Shown here: piece after piece, positions 1-8,866 of the stretch
Layout of the letters: every line of letters begins with the position of its first letter
Position numbering within the stretch: the first letter of the stretch is position 1
Assembly (NCBI RefSeq): GCF_002567005.1
Contig: NZ_NUZU01000037.1
Span: 36,262-86,615, forward strand
Source of the DNA: Bacillus sp. AFS073361
GTDB taxonomy: Bacteria > Bacillota > Bacilli > Bacillales > Cytobacillaceae
Direction of reading: 5' to 3'
Length of the DNA: 50,354 nucleotides
Notes under the pieces: generated by a model
The model's input: only the letters and a program-made list of their open reading frames with translations
What the model was told of the DNA's origin: nothing
Database searches by the model: none
Translations under genes and position numbers: made by a program

Positions 1-80
1 AAGCGAAGTGCCTGGAACGGAAACCAACAGACCTATTTAACACACAGCCAATACAAAAAATCTAATGTCTGTTTTTAGGA
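1..80. other. Left edge, no gene assignable
   Basis: These 80 bases precede lipA. All three forward frames reach a stop before the lipA start, so this could hold the last codons of an upstream forward gene. Too little is present to identify one. Confidence 0.3.
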
Positions 81-89
81 GTGATAGAC

Positions 90-968
90 ATGTCTACAAA
101 TTATGTTCGAAAACCAGAGTGGTTAAAAATAAAACTAAATACAAATGAACAATATACAGGCCTAAAAAAAATGATGCGTGAAAAAAACCTTCATACCGTC
201 TGTGAAGAAGCAAAATGTCCAAATATTCATGAATGCTGGGCTGAACGGAAAACAGCGACTTTTATGATATTAGGAAGTATTTGTACGCGAGCCTGCCGGT
301 TTTGTGCGGTTCAAACGGGCCTGCCGACAGAACTTGATTGGGAAGAGCCAGAGCGTGTAGCAGATTCAGTGGAAAAAATGGGCTTAAAACATGTCGTGAT
401 TACCGCTGTTGCTCGAGATGATTTAAAAGATGGCGGAGCGGGGGTATTTGCAGAAACGATCAGAGCTGTAAGACGCCGAAATCCATTTTGCAGCATTGAG
501 GTCCTTCCGTCCGACATGAAAGGTGAATATGAAAACTTAAAAACATTAATGGATGCAAGGCCTGATATATTAAATCACAATATTGAAACAGTTAAACGGT
601 TATCACCAAGTATTCGGGCACGGGCAACGTATGAACGTTCCTTAGAGTTTTTGCGCCGGGCTAAAGAAATGAATGCCAGTATTCCAACCAAATCAAGTAT
701 TATGATTGGACTTGGAGAAACAAAGGAAGAAATTATCGAAACGATGGGCGATCTTCGAGCGAACCATGTGGATATTATGACAATTGGTCAATATTTGCAG
801 CCTACCAAACATCATTTAAAAGTTCAAAAGTATTGGAGTCCACAAGAGTTTGAGGAACTAAAAACGATCGCCATGTCAAAAGGATTTAGTAACTGCGAGG
901 CAGGTCCTCTTGTTCGCTCCTCTTATCATGCGGACGAACAGGTCAATGCCGCAAATGTAATTGTGTAA
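90..968 (+). CDS. lipA: Lipoyl synthase LipA
   Basis: Radical-SAM enzyme that inserts two sulfurs into octanoyl chains on lipoyl domains of 2-oxoacid dehydrogenases and the glycine-cleavage H protein; cytosolic. The auxiliary-cluster cysteines C38, C43 and C49 are present, as is the SAM-cluster motif CTRACRFC (C65, C69, C72). The C-terminal RSSYHADEQ with the conserved serine is intact. At 292 aa it has the usual length and closely resembles Bacillus LipA. I chose ATG 90 because AGGAG at 77-81 lies 8 nt upstream; the in-frame GTG at 81 overlaps that Shine-Dalgarno sequence. A HesB/IscA-like gene follows after 28 nt, and a dihydrolipoyl dehydrogenase gene after that, so the group makes functional sense. 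Confidence 0.96.
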   Translation: MSTNYVRKPEWLKIKLNTNEQYTGLKKMMREKNLHTVCEEAKCPNIHECWAERKTATFMILGSICTRACRFCAVQTGLPTELDWEEPERVADSVEKMGLKHVVITAVARDDLKDGGAGVFAETIRAVRRRNPFCSIEVLPSDMKGEYENLKTLMDARPDILNHNIETVKRLSPSIRARATYERSLEFLRRAKEMNASIPTKSSIMIGLGETKEEIIETMGDLRANHVDIMTIGQYLQPTKHHLKVQKYWSPQEFEELKTIAMSKGFSNCEAGPLVRSSYHADEQVNAANVIV

Positions 969-996
969 TGAAATAGGTGTAAGGAGAAGAAAGTCT

Positions 997-1302
997 ATGA
1001 TAATAAAAATGACAGAAGCGGCCACCAATAAACTAAAAGAAATGATGGCGAATGAAAATCATAATCCTCGGATTGATGCCGAAGTTAGCGGAGGATGCGG
1101 AATGTCTGTTAGGTTTTCAATTGTATTTGATGAACCTCGGCGAAACGATTTATGTATGGAAATAGAAGGGATCCAAATTCAAATAGACCGTTTTACAAAA
1201 CGCTATTTAGATGAGGAAACGCATATTGACTATAGCACAGAACAAGGATTTGTAGTTGGGGAAAGCTTTGCCTCTAGTGCATGTGCCATTCCAATCGATT
1301 AA
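997..1302 (+). CDS. HesB/IscA-like (A-type) protein with degenerate cysteines
   Basis: 101 aa, same fold family as A-type iron-sulfur carriers (HesB/YadR/YfhF). A GGCG motif holds C34, and the C-terminal SSAC (C97) aligns with the first cysteine of the usual C-terminal CxC pair. The second cysteine of that pair is absent, so it may not bind a cluster in the classical way. Start ATG 997 has AAGGAG at 981-986; the frame is open from TTG 961 but that has no ribosome site. It sits directly after lipA. LipA destroys its auxiliary cluster in each turnover and needs resupply, so a role near LipA is plausible but is inference. Confidence 0.7.
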   Translation: MIIKMTEAATNKLKEMMANENHNPRIDAEVSGGCGMSVRFSIVFDEPRRNDLCMEIEGIQIQIDRFTKRYLDEETHIDYSTEQGFVVGESFASSACAIPID

Positions 1303-1383
1303 TCGGGTAGAGAAGCTTATTAACTATATAGGAAAGATTCAGCAGTTTTCCGACAGATATAATGTTAAGAGGAGATAACACAC

Positions 1384-2784
1384 ATGACAAAAGAATATGA
1401 TGTCGTAATTATCGGTGGTGGCACGGGTGGGTACGTAGCTGCCATTCGCGCTTCACAATTAGGTTTAAGAGCGGCGGTTATTGAAAAAGGAAAAATTGGT
1501 GGAACATGCCTTCACGCTGGTTGTATTCCGAGTAAGGCCCTATTAAGAAGTGCAGAAGTATTCGCTCAAACAAAGCATGCAGATAAGTATGGTGTAATTG
1601 CCCCTGTAGTGGGTCTTAATTTTTCAAAAGTACAGGCCCGGAAAGAAGAAATTACGGACCGCCTATATAAAGGTGTCCAACATTTAATGAAAAAAGGAAA
1701 GATCGATGTTTTTGATGGAAAGGGAAGTATTACACAGACAAAAGATGTGTTAGTGGAATTGAATAATGATGAAGGGGAAGTCATTTTAAGCCCCAAAAAT
1801 ATCTTAATTGCCACAGGGTCCCGTCCAAGAACACTTCCTGGCCTTGAAGTGGATGAGAAGTATGTGATGACTTCGGATGAAGCGCTAAAAATGAAGAAGC
1901 TTCCGAGTTCTATCATTATCGTTGGCGGCGGGGTAATAGGAATCGAATGGGCATCTATGCTTTCTGACTTCGGCATCCAAGTTACTGTAATTGAATTTGC
2001 CGAGCGTATTTTACCATCAGAAGATACAGATATTTCAAAGGAAGTACAGCGTTTGATGAAGAAAAAAGGAGTAAAAATCGTTACAGGAGCAAAAGTTCTT
2101 CCAGAAACGCTGGAAAAAGGTGAGGGTGTTTCCATTAAAGCGGAGCATAAAGGCAAAGAAACACCATTTTCTGCAGACAAACTTTTGGTATCTGTAGGGC
2201 GCTCTCCAAATACAGAAGGTTTTGGCCTTGAAAAAACGGCCGTTGAACTAAATCCGTTTTTTATTCAAACAAATGAGTTCTACCAAACAAATGAACCGAA
2301 CATTTACGCCATTGGTGATGTCATTGGCGGCTTACAGCTTGCCCATGCTGCTTCACATGAAGGAATCATTGCTATTGAACATATGGCAGGTAAAACGCCA
2401 AATCTACTTGATTCAAACCTTATTGCCAGATGTATCTATTGCAGCCCAGAAGTAGCGAGTGTCGGGCTCACAGAGGAAGCTGCAAAGGAAAAGGGCTATC
2501 TGGTGAAGGTTGGTAAATTCTCCTTCCGTGCGATTGGAAAGGCATTGGTTTTTGGTGAATCTGACGGATTTGTCAAACTGGTTGTTGAAGAAGGAACGAA
2601 TAAGCTTTTAGGAGCACATATGGTAGGTCCACATGTAACGGATATGATTACTGAGGCCGGGCTTGCTTGTGTATTGAATGCAACAGCAATGGATATTGCC
2701 CATACAATTCATCCGCATCCTACATTAGCCGAAGCTATTGGTGAAGCTGCCCTTGCTGTGTATGGACAGGAAATTCATGCCTAA
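1384..2784 (+). CDS. lpdV: Dihydrolipoyl dehydrogenase (LpdV/BfmBC-like E3)
   Basis: FAD enzyme that reoxidises dihydrolipoamide with NAD in 2-oxoacid dehydrogenase complexes. The N-terminal FAD motif GGGTGG is at residues 11-16, the redox disulfide is C42/C47 in GGTCLHAGCIPSK, the NAD motif GGGVIG lies mid-protein, and the C-terminal HPHPTLAEA supplies the catalytic His-Glu pair. 466 aa is typical. It resembles the branched-chain dehydrogenase E3 (LpdV) of B. subtilis more than PdhD. No E1 or E2 genes are adjacent; instead it follows lipA and precedes purU. AGGAG at 1370-1374 precedes ATG 1384. The symbol is by resemblance only. Confidence 0.9.
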   Translation: MTKEYDVVIIGGGTGGYVAAIRASQLGLRAAVIEKGKIGGTCLHAGCIPSKALLRSAEVFAQTKHADKYGVIAPVVGLNFSKVQARKEEITDRLYKGVQHLMKKGKIDVFDGKGSITQTKDVLVELNNDEGEVILSPKNILIATGSRPRTLPGLEVDEKYVMTSDEALKMKKLPSSIIIVGGGVIGIEWASMLSDFGIQVTVIEFAERILPSEDTDISKEVQRLMKKKGVKIVTGAKVLPETLEKGEGVSIKAEHKGKETPFSADKLLVSVGRSPNTEGFGLEKTAVELNPFFIQTNEFYQTNEPNIYAIGDVIGGLQLAHAASHEGIIAIEHMAGKTPNLLDSNLIARCIYCSPEVASVGLTEEAAKEKGYLVKVGKFSFRAIGKALVFGESDGFVKLVVEEGTNKLLGAHMVGPHVTDMITEAGLACVLNATAMDIAHTIHPHPTLAEAIGEAALAVYGQEIHA

Positions 2785-2849
2785 CTCATTACGAGGGTAT
2801 TCGTCCTTCTATAATACATAATTAATAATCTTAAGGATGGTGTATAAGC

Positions 2850-3719
2850 GTGATCACAACATCGAAGCCCAACCGGGCAAAATTACTAATTTCATGTCGG
2901 GAAAAGCCGGGTATTATCTCGACTGTCACGAATTTTTTATTAGAACACAAAGCCAATATTGTCCACTTTGATCAACATACAACAGATCCAAGAGCAGGTA
3001 TGTTTTTTATGAGAATCGAGTTCGAGTTGGAAGAATTTGAACCTTCTATTAAAAAGCTTGAAGAAGATTTACATGAGCTTGCGCAGGATCATGCCTTAGT
3101 TTGGCAGTTGAGCAATAATGAAAAAAGAAAGCGGATGGCTATCTTTGTTTCGAAAACTGATCATTGTCTAAACGAACTTCTTTGGCGCTGGAAATCCAAT
3201 GAAATTTCAGTAGATATCCCAATGGTAATTAGTAATCATACTAGTTTAAAAGAAGTAGTTGAAAGTTATGGCATCCCTTTTTATCATATTCCAATGTCTC
3301 ACGAAACGAAAGAAGATGCCGAACAGAAAGCATTAGAATTAATGAAAGGGAAGGTGGACTTAATTGTCCTTGCTAGATATATGCAGATACTTTCCCCTAA
3401 CTTTATTTCAAAGTATCCTAATCAAATTATCAACATCCATCATTCATTCTTGCCGGCATTTGTTGGCGCAAATCCTTACGTGAGAGCATTTAACCGTGGT
3501 GTAAAGTTAATCGGTGCAACTGCACATTACGTTACGAATGATCTTGATGAAGGACCAATTATTGAACAGGATGTACAGCGAATTAACCAACGCTATACTG
3601 CAGAGGATTTAAAGACCGCCGGACGTCATGTGGAGAGAAGGGTTCTTGCTGAGGCCGTTTCCTGGCACGTAGAGGATAAGGTACTTGTTCACGGTAATAA
3701 AACGATCGTATTTGCTTAA
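2850..3719 (+). CDS. purU: Formyltetrahydrofolate deformylase PurU
   Basis: Hydrolyses 10-formyl-THF to formate and THF, balancing one-carbon pools. The N-terminal ACT domain spans about residues 10-85 and the formyltransferase-like hydrolase domain about 95-289. The catalytic triad is visible: N195 and H197 in NIHHSFLPAF, and D233 in the LDEGPII loop. Length 289 aa is standard. The start is GTG 2850, with AAGGATGG around 2833 upstream. It probably shares a transcript with the lipA-lpd group and with the small membrane peptide 21 nt downstream; a terminator follows at 3985. Confidence 0.93.
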   Translation: MITTSKPNRAKLLISCREKPGIISTVTNFLLEHKANIVHFDQHTTDPRAGMFFMRIEFELEEFEPSIKKLEEDLHELAQDHALVWQLSNNEKRKRMAIFVSKTDHCLNELLWRWKSNEISVDIPMVISNHTSLKEVVESYGIPFYHIPMSHETKEDAEQKALELMKGKVDLIVLARYMQILSPNFISKYPNQIINIHHSFLPAFVGANPYVRAFNRGVKLIGATAHYVTNDLDEGPIIEQDVQRINQRYTAEDLKTAGRHVERRVLAEAVSWHVEDKVLVHGNKTIVFA

Positions 3720-3740
3720 GACTATAAGGAGAGGGTGCCA

Positions 3741-3914
3741 TTGCCAGGAAATGAACTTGTAGGGGACATGATTAATATCCTTTTAGCTATCCTTTGGATA
3801 TGGATTTTTCTTCAAAATAAACGAAAGCGTACGATAAACCACGCACATGTTTTTTTGTTCGTACTTGCAGTGGGGATATTGCTCAATTCACTTTATCAAG
3901 CAATCAATAGTTGA
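3741..3914 (+). CDS. 57-aa two-helix membrane peptide
   Basis: A short frame begins at TTG 3741 and ends with TGA at 3912-3914. AAGGAGAGGG at 3725-3734 gives a good ribosome site. Two hydrophobic stretches, about residues 10-25 (MINILLAILWIWIFL) and 36-50 (HVFLFVLAVGILL), flank a basic KRKR loop, so a hairpin in the membrane is likely. It sits 21 nt after purU and before the shared terminator, which supports expression as the operon's last gene. No family is recognised. Confidence 0.6.
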   Translation: MPGNELVGDMINILLAILWIWIFLQNKRKRTINHAHVFLFVLAVGILLNSLYQAINS

Positions 3915-3984
3915 TAGGACAGAGTAAAATGTAGATTGGTTTAAATAGTTTTTTATCAAGCTTAAATTTGAGGATTTATTGGTG

Positions 3985-4024
3985 AAAATCTCACTTTCTA
4001 TTATGGAAGGTGGGATTTTTACTT
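3985..4024 (+). terminator. Terminator of the lipA-purU group
   Basis: AAAATCTCACTT pairs with AAGGTGGGATTTT (two G-U wobbles) across a loop of about 10 nt, and the stem runs into a T-rich tail. Confidence 0.65.
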
Positions 4025-4203
4025 TTGTTATAATAGTGTTGGTGAAAAATTAGTTACTATTGACCAAAACTTCATAAGAAAGCCGAAGGAAAGGTCATCA
4101 TCAAGCGAATGAAGACCAATCTCTTCCGTAAACTAGTGACAAAGGATCATTAAATAATGGAAATGGTTCCATTCATTGCGACACTCAGATGGTCTCTCTC
4201 AAT

Positions 4204-4938
4204 TTATTTTTCCCTGACAATCAGGGCTGAAATCCAGCCTTCAATTCCGTTTGGGGTTTGAACTTTTAGCCACTTTATTCCTTTGGAGTCAACTTGTTCT
4301 TCATTTAAAAAGTGCATTATTTCACCATTTGTAATAGTGTATAGATGGGGCGCGGTTAGTGTAGGAGCATCACGAATATTTCCGCCTTCTTCATATTTCT
4401 TATTTAAAATTAATTCTTTTCGTTCAGGTGAAGTCACGGATGCTTGTATGTGCACATGTTCTTGGTTTAACCAGACCTCAGTTTTCTTCCATTTTTGTGT
4501 ATACCACTCATTTGGATTGTTGATGATTGCTGCAGTAAGCAAGATCACTAGAGTTGTGGCAGAATAGAAGGACCATCTTTTAATCCTTGTCTTATTTCTT
4601 TTCCGTTTCATGGAAAGCTGTATGATTCTGTTGAAAAATCTTTCGAACAAGGCGAGCAATCCTTCAATTATATCAATCCAAACAGAAATGTCAGCTTTTC
4701 CCTCTTCTCTCCGGCTTCTTTGGATCGTGCAAAGAAGTGCCATGATTGGGTAAGAAATGGGATAAAGCATTTTTTTCAACAAACGGCACAACAAGTTTAA
4801 GAAGGGAGGAACCATGTACAACAAAATCAGCCTTGCGAGCTGCAGGAACACAAAGAGAACCAAAAAAATACGCAACCATTCCGGAAGTACAGAAATAAGT
4901 GACCAGATCCAAAACAGCTGATTTAAAATGGATTCCAC
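4204..4938 (-). CDS. Membrane protein with C-terminal SH3-like domain
   Basis: 244 aa, not assigned to a named family. Residues 15-45 and about 50-70 form hydrophobic helices, and a third membrane segment lies near 125-142 (FYSATTLVILLTAAII). A basic stretch (KRKRNKTRIKR) precedes it. The part after that helix, to residue 244, is extracellular by topology. Its last 70 residues resemble a bacterial SH3 domain (IRDAPTL..., then KWLKVQTPNGIEGWISALIV), which often binds cell-wall peptides. It starts 5 nt after the stop of the SPFH-like gene, so the two form one minus-strand operon and may act together at the membrane; that link is inference. Confidence 0.6.
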   Translation of the reverse strand: MESILNQLFWIWSLISVLPEWLRIFLVLFVFLQLARLILLYMVPPFLNLLCRLLKKMLYPISYPIMALLCTIQRSRREEGKADISVWIDIIEGLLALFERFFNRIIQLSMKRKRNKTRIKRWSFYSATTLVILLTAAIINNPNEWYTQKWKKTEVWLNQEHVHIQASVTSPERKELILNKKYEEGGNIRDAPTLTAPHLYTITNGEIMHFLNEEQVDSKGIKWLKVQTPNGIEGWISALIVREK

Positions 4939-4943
4939 AATCG

Positions 4944-5864
4944 CTAATCTCCTTTATATAAATAGGATGAAAGTTCTCTCCTTGGACCTTCAATCTGTTT
5001 TTTTCTATTGATGTTTTCCAAATTGACGGGGAGATAGGGGAATAGTTTTTTTAGCTTGGCCAATCTTTGTTCTGCCTCAAACTGGTTAATAGTGTGATCG
5101 TTGATCAAGTTTAAAAGTTGTTTGTTTACCTCATATTTGAAGGCTTGATTTTGGCTAAACTCCGATTCTACTAACCGCTTTGCCATTTCATTTTTTTCTC
5201 CAAGCTTCCCTGCAGTGATAAAATCACCTGCTTGAAGGGCTTCTTTAATCGAGGCCGAAATCCGGCGTGCTTCCTCCAAGTCCAGAGCTTCTTGATAGGC
5301 GGCTAGTTCTGCATTCCGGTCTAAATCGGCGATCGCCTCATCATGGCGCTGGTCCCGAATACCTTGCCGGATCAAAACACGAACATTTCGAACCACAATA
5401 CCAGCCTCTCTTAACACCTTTACCAATCGCGAGGTTTGAAAAAATTCTTCAATATGTCTGGCAAAACTCAGATCCTCTTCAATAGGAAAAAATCTTGCTT
5501 CCGACTCCACCCAGAAGGGCAGATTATTGTTGAAAATGTTGCCAATTTCTCCTGCATTTTGTTGAACTAACCTTTCGGGGTGTTCAACAGCAATATCGAT
5601 AAATAAATTGACAGAAAACCTTCTACCTCTTGTTGCCGAAGGGACTTCCTCCTTGTAGGCGATAGTTTGCTGCTGCATATTGACTGTATAAACCCTATTA
5701 TATTTGCCAATCCGCAATTCACTACGTGACAAACGCTCTCCATTTTTGACTGCAAAGTATTCGTTGTGATTATTAACATAAACAAAGGCATAAGTCATAG
5801 ACGACGCTGGCGGTTTTTCCAAAAAGCTAAATTTGACGTCTTTAACATCTTCAATAAATTGCAT
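4944..5864 (-). CDS. SPFH/band-7-like protein, function unknown
   Basis: 306 aa. The middle (about residues 80-190) looks like an SPFH/band-7 fold: FSVNLFIDIAVEHPERLV, then a helix around ARHIEEFFQTSRLVKVL and the strand GIVVRNVRVLIRQGIRD. It continues into a charged alpha-helical region (DLDRNAELAAYQEALDLEEAR) that is probably coiled coil. No signal peptide or membrane helix is visible. It is the first gene of a two-gene operon with the SH3 membrane protein, which could provide a membrane anchor. The SPFH call is my reading of the pattern, not a search result. Confidence 0.5.
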   Translation of the reverse strand: MQFIEDVKDVKFSFLEKPPASSMTYAFVYVNNHNEYFAVKNGERLSRSELRIGKYNRVYTVNMQQQTIAYKEEVPSATRGRRFSVNLFIDIAVEHPERLVQQNAGEIGNIFNNNLPFWVESEARFFPIEEDLSFARHIEEFFQTSRLVKVLREAGIVVRNVRVLIRQGIRDQRHDEAIADLDRNAELAAYQEALDLEEARRISASIKEALQAGDFITAGKLGEKNEMAKRLVESEFSQNQAFKYEVNKQLLNLINDHTINQFEAEQRLAKLKKLFPYLPVNLENINRKKQIEGPRRELSSYLYKGD

Positions 5865-5906
5865 TAGGTTATTCCCTCCAGGTTAACTATTTTCATTGAG
5901 AGATCA

Positions 5907-5943
5907 CTTCCGCTTGTCTACATTCTATGCTGACAAGCGGAAG
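5907..5943. repeat. Perfect 12-bp inverted repeat between divergent genes
   Basis: CTTCCGCTTGTC (5907-5918) and GACAAGCGGAAG (5932-5943) are exact reverse complements separated by 13 nt. It lies between the minus-strand SPFH operon and the plus-strand lyase gene. Neither side has a T-run, so a terminator is unlikely; an operator or a cruciform is possible. Confidence 0.75.
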
Positions 5944-6017
5944 AAAAGCCCCCAAATCTGCAGAAATTGGGGATTGAGGGAACTGAAGTAACATAATTAT
6001 TAATAGGGGGTATTGTG

Positions 6018-7547
6018 ATGAATATTAAGGATAGCACTTTTGAAAATGAAGGACGAGAGTTTCCAGGAGCGACCTATTCAGAGGTAGTATTGGCACCTGC
6101 TTATGAGCATGCCAAACAAACTTTATTAGAGCCGATGCTCGCTGTCCATAAAGCCCACCTGATTATGTTGAAAGAACAAGGGTTGTTGGAGGAGAATGGA
6201 GCATCCCAAATTGTGGCAGGGATTTCCGCACTTGATAAGGAAGCACTTCTTAATTCCACCTATGATGGACAGTATGAGGATCTTTTTTTTCTTGTGGAAA
6301 GTAAAATTATGAATGTAGCTGGCGAGATTGGCGGAAGTTTGCACCTTGCCCGGAGTAGGAACGATATGGGTGTTGCAATATACAGGATGGTTCTTAGGGA
6401 CAAGATTCTCCTCGCCACCCGGGCGCTGCTATCGTTTCAAGAAACACTTTTGAGGGTGATCGAGAACTATAAGGAAACCATTGTCTTGGGGCATACCCAT
6501 ACGCAGCAAGCCCAGCCGATGACGTTCTCCCATTATCTTCTGGGTATGTACGATGTCGTTGACCGTGACTTAAAAAGATTGAAAGCAGCCTATGATACTT
6601 GCAATGTAAGTCCACTCGGCGCTGCTGCACTTACTACAACCGGATTTCCGATTGACCGAAAAACAGTCGCAGAGCTATTAGGATTTCCGAAAATCATCAA
6701 GAGTGCCTATGATTCGATTGGCGGTGCCGATTATTTAGGGGAAATTGCCACAGCGATCCAATTAACCTTTATCAATCTCGGCCGATTTTCACAAGACCTT
6801 CTCTTATGGTCCAGCCAGGAATTTTCAGCGATTCGTGTGGCAGACCCTTATGTTCAGAAGAGTTCCATTATGCCGCAAAAAAGAAATCCTGTATCACTAG
6901 AGCATATTCGTGCATTAAGTTCAAGCGGAATTGGAAATGCCCAAACCGTACTTCAAATGTTACATAACACACCGTACGGAGATATAAATGATACTGAGGA
7001 TGACCTTCAGCCATATTTATGGAAGGGCCTGCACCTCATTGATCAAGTTTTTCGGTTAGTAAAAGTGGTGGTCGGAACGTTGGAAGTAAATGAAGCACTT
7101 TTAAAAAGAAGGGCCCAAGAAAGTTTTGCCACGATAACTGAATTGGCCGATACGCTATTTAGGAAAGCAAACATACCGTTCCGAACCTCACATTCCATAG
7201 CCAGCCAGGTGGTGAAAATTGCCTTGGCAAGGGGACTAAATGCGACTCATGTCACATCTGTACTCGTAGACGAAGCTGCAAAAACAGTTGTCGGATTTCC
7301 ATTGAATTTATCGGATGAGATTATTCGCACAGCAATGGACCCAGAACACTTTGTGAAAATTCGGTCGCTTCCTGGAGGACCTGCACCGGAAGAAATGCAG
7401 CGGGCGATTGTGGAAAGAGAAGCAGGTCTACACCACCATGTTTCATTACTCCATACCGAGGTTAATCGGCTTAAAGTTTGTATGGAAAAACTCGATCAAC
7501 TGACAAGTCAGTGGGGCAAAACAGATGAAGACACTAGTGGACTTTAA
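6018..7547 (+). CDS. Argininosuccinate lyase family protein (orphan)
   Basis: Member of the ArgH/fumarase superfamily, which eliminates fumarate or similar groups from N-substituted substrates. The signature SSIMPQKRNP is at about residues 282-291, the ARSRND motif at about 111-116, and the catalytic-type His in GHTHTQ near 161. At 509 aa it is about 50 residues longer than typical ArgH, with an extended C-terminus. There is no argG or other arginine gene nearby, so the true substrate could be arginine-related or not. ATG 6018 follows AGGGGG at 6005-6010; GTG 6015 is the alternative. A strong terminator follows. Confidence 0.85.
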   Translation: MNIKDSTFENEGREFPGATYSEVVLAPAYEHAKQTLLEPMLAVHKAHLIMLKEQGLLEENGASQIVAGISALDKEALLNSTYDGQYEDLFFLVESKIMNVAGEIGGSLHLARSRNDMGVAIYRMVLRDKILLATRALLSFQETLLRVIENYKETIVLGHTHTQQAQPMTFSHYLLGMYDVVDRDLKRLKAAYDTCNVSPLGAAALTTTGFPIDRKTVAELLGFPKIIKSAYDSIGGADYLGEIATAIQLTFINLGRFSQDLLLWSSQEFSAIRVADPYVQKSSIMPQKRNPVSLEHIRALSSSGIGNAQTVLQMLHNTPYGDINDTEDDLQPYLWKGLHLIDQVFRLVKVVVGTLEVNEALLKRRAQESFATITELADTLFRKANIPFRTSHSIASQVVKIALARGLNATHVTSVLVDEAAKTVVGFPLNLSDEIIRTAMDPEHFVKIRSLPGGPAPEEMQRAIVEREAGLHHHVSLLHTEVNRLKVCMEKLDQLTSQWGKTDEDTSGL

Positions 7548-7575
7548 TTTATCAGTATTGATATACATGAAGTTA

Positions 7576-7616
7576 AAAACTAACCGCACGGTGATTTTTC
7601 ACTTGTGCGGTTTTTT
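7576..7616 (+). terminator. Terminator after the argH-like gene
   Basis: AACCGCAC and GTGCGGTT form an 8-bp stem followed by TTTTTT. Confidence 0.85.
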
Positions 7617-7792
7617 GATTAAATTCCACTCTTAGGTTCGAGTGTTTTAGCATTGTTTTTTTGTCCTTTCGCATCCAGTCACTATTTTAAGAAAATTTCA
7701 TTTACCAACCATATCACAACTAGTTTATAATAAAAGGATGTCCAAATTGGCTGTAATAGTCTATTTCTATGAAACTAAGAAGATCTAAGTAG

Positions 7793-8866
7793 GTGAATAC
7801 AATCGACATCATTGAAACACGGGTGAGAAGTTTTATAGCTGATATTCAACACCCTAAACAAAAAAAGAAAATAAATATTAACGATTTAGAACTTCAGTTG
7901 CGGAAGCTAATAGATGATTATTTTGAAATGGATGGTTATTCGCTGTTTTATCGTGCCATTGAAACATTGAAAGAAGAAGGACAACTAATCCCCATTCTAA
8001 ATAATCAATATAATGGAAGAACACCATCTCTATCGTTATATCACTGGGTAAATTTAAAAGTTCAGGAAAACAAATGGGATCGTCTTGAAATGATGAAATT
8101 AGGTGATCAGTTTGATTTTTCCTTTTATGAACGGCATCCTGAATGGCAAACGAAAGATGAATGGAATCGTATCCAGAATGTCTATACATTTCTAAAGTCC
8201 AGTCAGGAACGGGAGGTCGTGTCAGTCGAAGAAAGAAGCCTAGAGCTTTTTGGTCATGAAAAATTCTTACTCGACAGTGATAGCTTTCCTGATGGAAAAG
8301 GTTTTTTAGCTAGAATTGGCATTGGAGAAGACCAGCTTAAAATGGTAAACTACGGCGAGCCTTTTGTCTTTTGGATGAAACAAGGGAAAGAAATGAAAGA
8401 TATTCAGAGAGTTCTAATCGTCGAAAATCTATCTTTCTTTCATACATCCATTAAGTTATTGGAAGCAAATCAACTCGACTATGAACCAGAACTGATTATT
8501 TATGGTGAAGGAACGAAAATTGAACGGAGCTTCTCCTTTTTCTTTAGAATGTTTCCACCTAAATCCTATCTTTTCTATTATGCAGGAGACCTTGATGCTG
8601 CAGGTTACGGAATCCTTATTCGGCTTATCGAAAAATATCCAGATTGCTGTATTCAGCCAGCCTTAAAAATTTACCGAAAGATGCTCGAATGTATAGAACA
8701 AAGGAATGAACAGAAACAAGGTCAAACACAAAACCTCAAATACCGTGATTTATTCTTTCAATGGTTTACAGAAGAAGAGCAAGCGCTATTACAGGATTTA
8801 TGGCAGGAAAATAAGCGGATAGCGCAAGAAGTGTTAACGATCGAATCATGGAGGCGATGGATGTGA
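7793..8866 (+). CDS. jetD: Wadjet nuclease subunit JetD (Toprim)
   Basis: 357 aa. The C-terminal half carries a Toprim fold as in topoisomerase VI A: the glutamate E211 in VLIVEN, GEG at 238-240, and the metal-binding DxD D266/D268 in YYAGDLDAAGYG. In Wadjet systems JetD is the nuclease that cuts plasmid DNA after the SMC complex has extruded a loop. The N-terminal half probably binds DNA as a winged helix. It is the first gene of the operon here; jetA follows with a 4-nt GTGA overlap. The GTG 7793 start follows immediately on a stop in frame, and the ribosome site is weak. A perfect TATAAT lies at 7727-7732. Confidence 0.85.
   Translation: MNTIDIIETRVRSFIADIQHPKQKKKININDLELQLRKLIDDYFEMDGYSLFYRAIETLKEEGQLIPILNNQYNGRTPSLSLYHWVNLKVQENKWDRLEMMKLGDQFDFSFYERHPEWQTKDEWNRIQNVYTFLKSSQEREVVSVEERSLELFGHEKFLLDSDSFPDGKGFLARIGIGEDQLKMVNYGEPFVFWMKQGKEMKDIQRVLIVENLSFFHTSIKLLEANQLDYEPELIIYGEGTKIERSFSFFFRMFPPKSYLFYYAGDLDAAGYGILIRLIEKYPDCCIQPALKIYRKMLECIEQRNEQKQGQTQNLKYRDLFFQWFTEEEQALLQDLWQENKRIAQEVLTIESWRRWM

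Noticed and set aside
4157..4174. AATGGAA/TTCCATT hairpin downstream of the SH3 protein gene
   Set aside because: Seven base pairs with a 4-nt loop and no T-run on either strand; too weak to call a terminator.
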